Of a stretch of DNA of 5,247 nt, positions 4,818 through 5,247 are shown piece after piece. Position 1 is the stretch's first letter. Each line of letters begins with the position of its first letter. The notes beneath the pieces were generated by a model. That model was given only the letters and a program-made list of their open reading frames with translations. It was not told the DNA's origin and ran no database searches. Where the stretch lies: the NCBI GenBank assembly GCA_900756495.1, contig CAAEKI010000072.1, positions 1-5,247 on the forward strand, written 5' to 3'. Source of the DNA: an uncultured Oscillospiraceae bacterium (GTDB lineage Bacteria; Bacillota; Clostridia; Oscillospirales; Oscillospiraceae). The position numbers and the translations under genes were made by a program.

Positions 4818-5247
4818 CTAAAGCCGCCAGGCGGCGGCCAGGGCGGCCACCGCTGCAGGGGCGGAAGTCTCTGGCAGCCCGGCGAATCCCAGTACCAGGG
4901 TACCGGGGCGGGCGGTGGCGACATGACAGTATTCGGAAAGGCCGCGGACCGCATAGCCCGCGCGTCCGGCGGCCTCCACCAGCTCCCGCTCCCCCCGGCC
5001 CTCCAGGGAGAAGAGCAAGTGGAGGCCCGCCTCGCTCCCTGAGACCGAGCCGCCGGGAAGGGCCTCCAGACAGCGGACCAGAGCGGCCCGGCGGGCTTTA
5101 TAGAGGCTGCCCGACCGCCGCAGATGCCGGGCGTATTGACCTGAGATAAGAAAGCGTCTTAACACCTCCTGCTCAAAGCGGGAGACTGTGGAGGCGGCAT
5201 AGGAAAACTTCCGGTGGTAGACGTCCAACAGGGCAGGAGGGAGCACC
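4818..5247 (-). CDS. PLP-dependent fold-type I domain, C-terminal part (MocR/PdxR-like regulator or aminotransferase; 5' end beyond window)
   Basis: The reading frame is open through the right edge, so the true start is outside; the last 142 codons are seen. The segment begins VLPPALLDVYHRKFSYAAST (1-20), the sequence that normally follows the PLP-lysine region (SFSK...LRLGYxVLP) in the aminotransferase-like half of MocR/GntR-family regulators. VSRFEQEVLRRFLISGQYARHLRR (21-44) and LYKARRAALVRCLE (48-61) also fit that family. Near the end are GLHLLFSL (73-80) and TLVLGFAGLPE (115-125), the usual small-domain strands. The catalytic Lys and any N-terminal winged-helix DNA-binding domain are beyond the edge, so regulator and enzyme cannot be separated; the MocR-type reading is preferred. 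The DNA is very GC-rich compared with the neighbouring sigma-factor module. Confidence 0.8.
   Translation of the reverse strand, partial: VLPPALLDVYHRKFSYAASTVSRFEQEVLRRFLISGQYARHLRRSGSLYKARRAALVRCLEALPGGSVSGSEAGLHLLFSLEGRGERELVEAAGRAGYAVRGLSEYCHVATARPGTLVLGFAGLPETSAPAAVAALAAAWRL

Noticed and set aside
4625..5149. 174-residue plus-strand open frame over the small membrane protein and PLP-domain genes
   Set aside because: Composition dominated by Arg, Pro and Gly, typical of antisense frames in GC-rich DNA, and it is antisense to two better-supported genes.

Overview
The window looks like chromosomal DNA from a fairly GC-rich member of the Clostridia, probably an Oscillospiraceae-type gut bacterium. 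This is an inference from Firmicutes-style Shine-Dalgarno sequences (AAGGAGG, AGGGGGG), from the subtypes of thymidylate synthase and dihydrofolate reductase, and from an ArAE_1/FUSC-type membrane protein. I see no rRNA, tRNA, CRISPR array, insertion sequence or phage gene.

Layout. (1) Positions 1-1534, minus strand: a folate/thymidylate operon read thyA -> folA -> NUDIX-like hydrolase. The NUDIX gene is cut by the left edge. Spacing is 12 bp and then 1 bp, so the genes are probably co-transcribed and the last two translationally coupled. ThyA makes dTMP and releases dihydrofolate, and FolA reduces it back to tetrahydrofolate. (2) Positions 1535-1718: a divergent control region with a candidate thyA promoter, an 8-bp-arm inverted repeat over the core promoter, and two weaker palindromes in the thyA leader. 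(3) Positions 1719-2267, plus strand: a 182-residue membrane protein resembling the membrane half of aromatic acid exporter (ArAE_1/FUSC) proteins. It converges on the next gene with 46 bp between them.

(4) Positions 2314-4144, minus strand: a two-gene signalling module, an ECF-type sigma factor followed 16 bp later by a single-pass membrane protein with a short cytoplasmic N-terminus and a large unrecognised extracytoplasmic part. The second protein is most simply read as the cognate anti-sigma factor/sensor. Both genes appear to start at TTG behind good ribosome-binding sites, and their DNA is visibly poorer in GC than either flank. This is the least described part of the window. (5) Positions 4279-4320: a strong hairpin terminator that closes the next minus-strand gene. 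(6) Positions 4342-4761, minus strand: an unrecognised small membrane protein with three predicted membrane segments. Its ribosome-binding site lies in one arm of an inverted repeat. (7) Positions 4818-5247, minus strand: the C-terminal part of a fold-type I PLP enzyme domain, of the kind found in MocR/PdxR regulators and class I aminotransferases. Its start lies beyond the right edge.

Every gene except the ArAE-like one is on the minus strand. Housekeeping nucleotide and folate metabolism occupies the left third. The middle and right hold regulatory and membrane functions of unknown physiological role.
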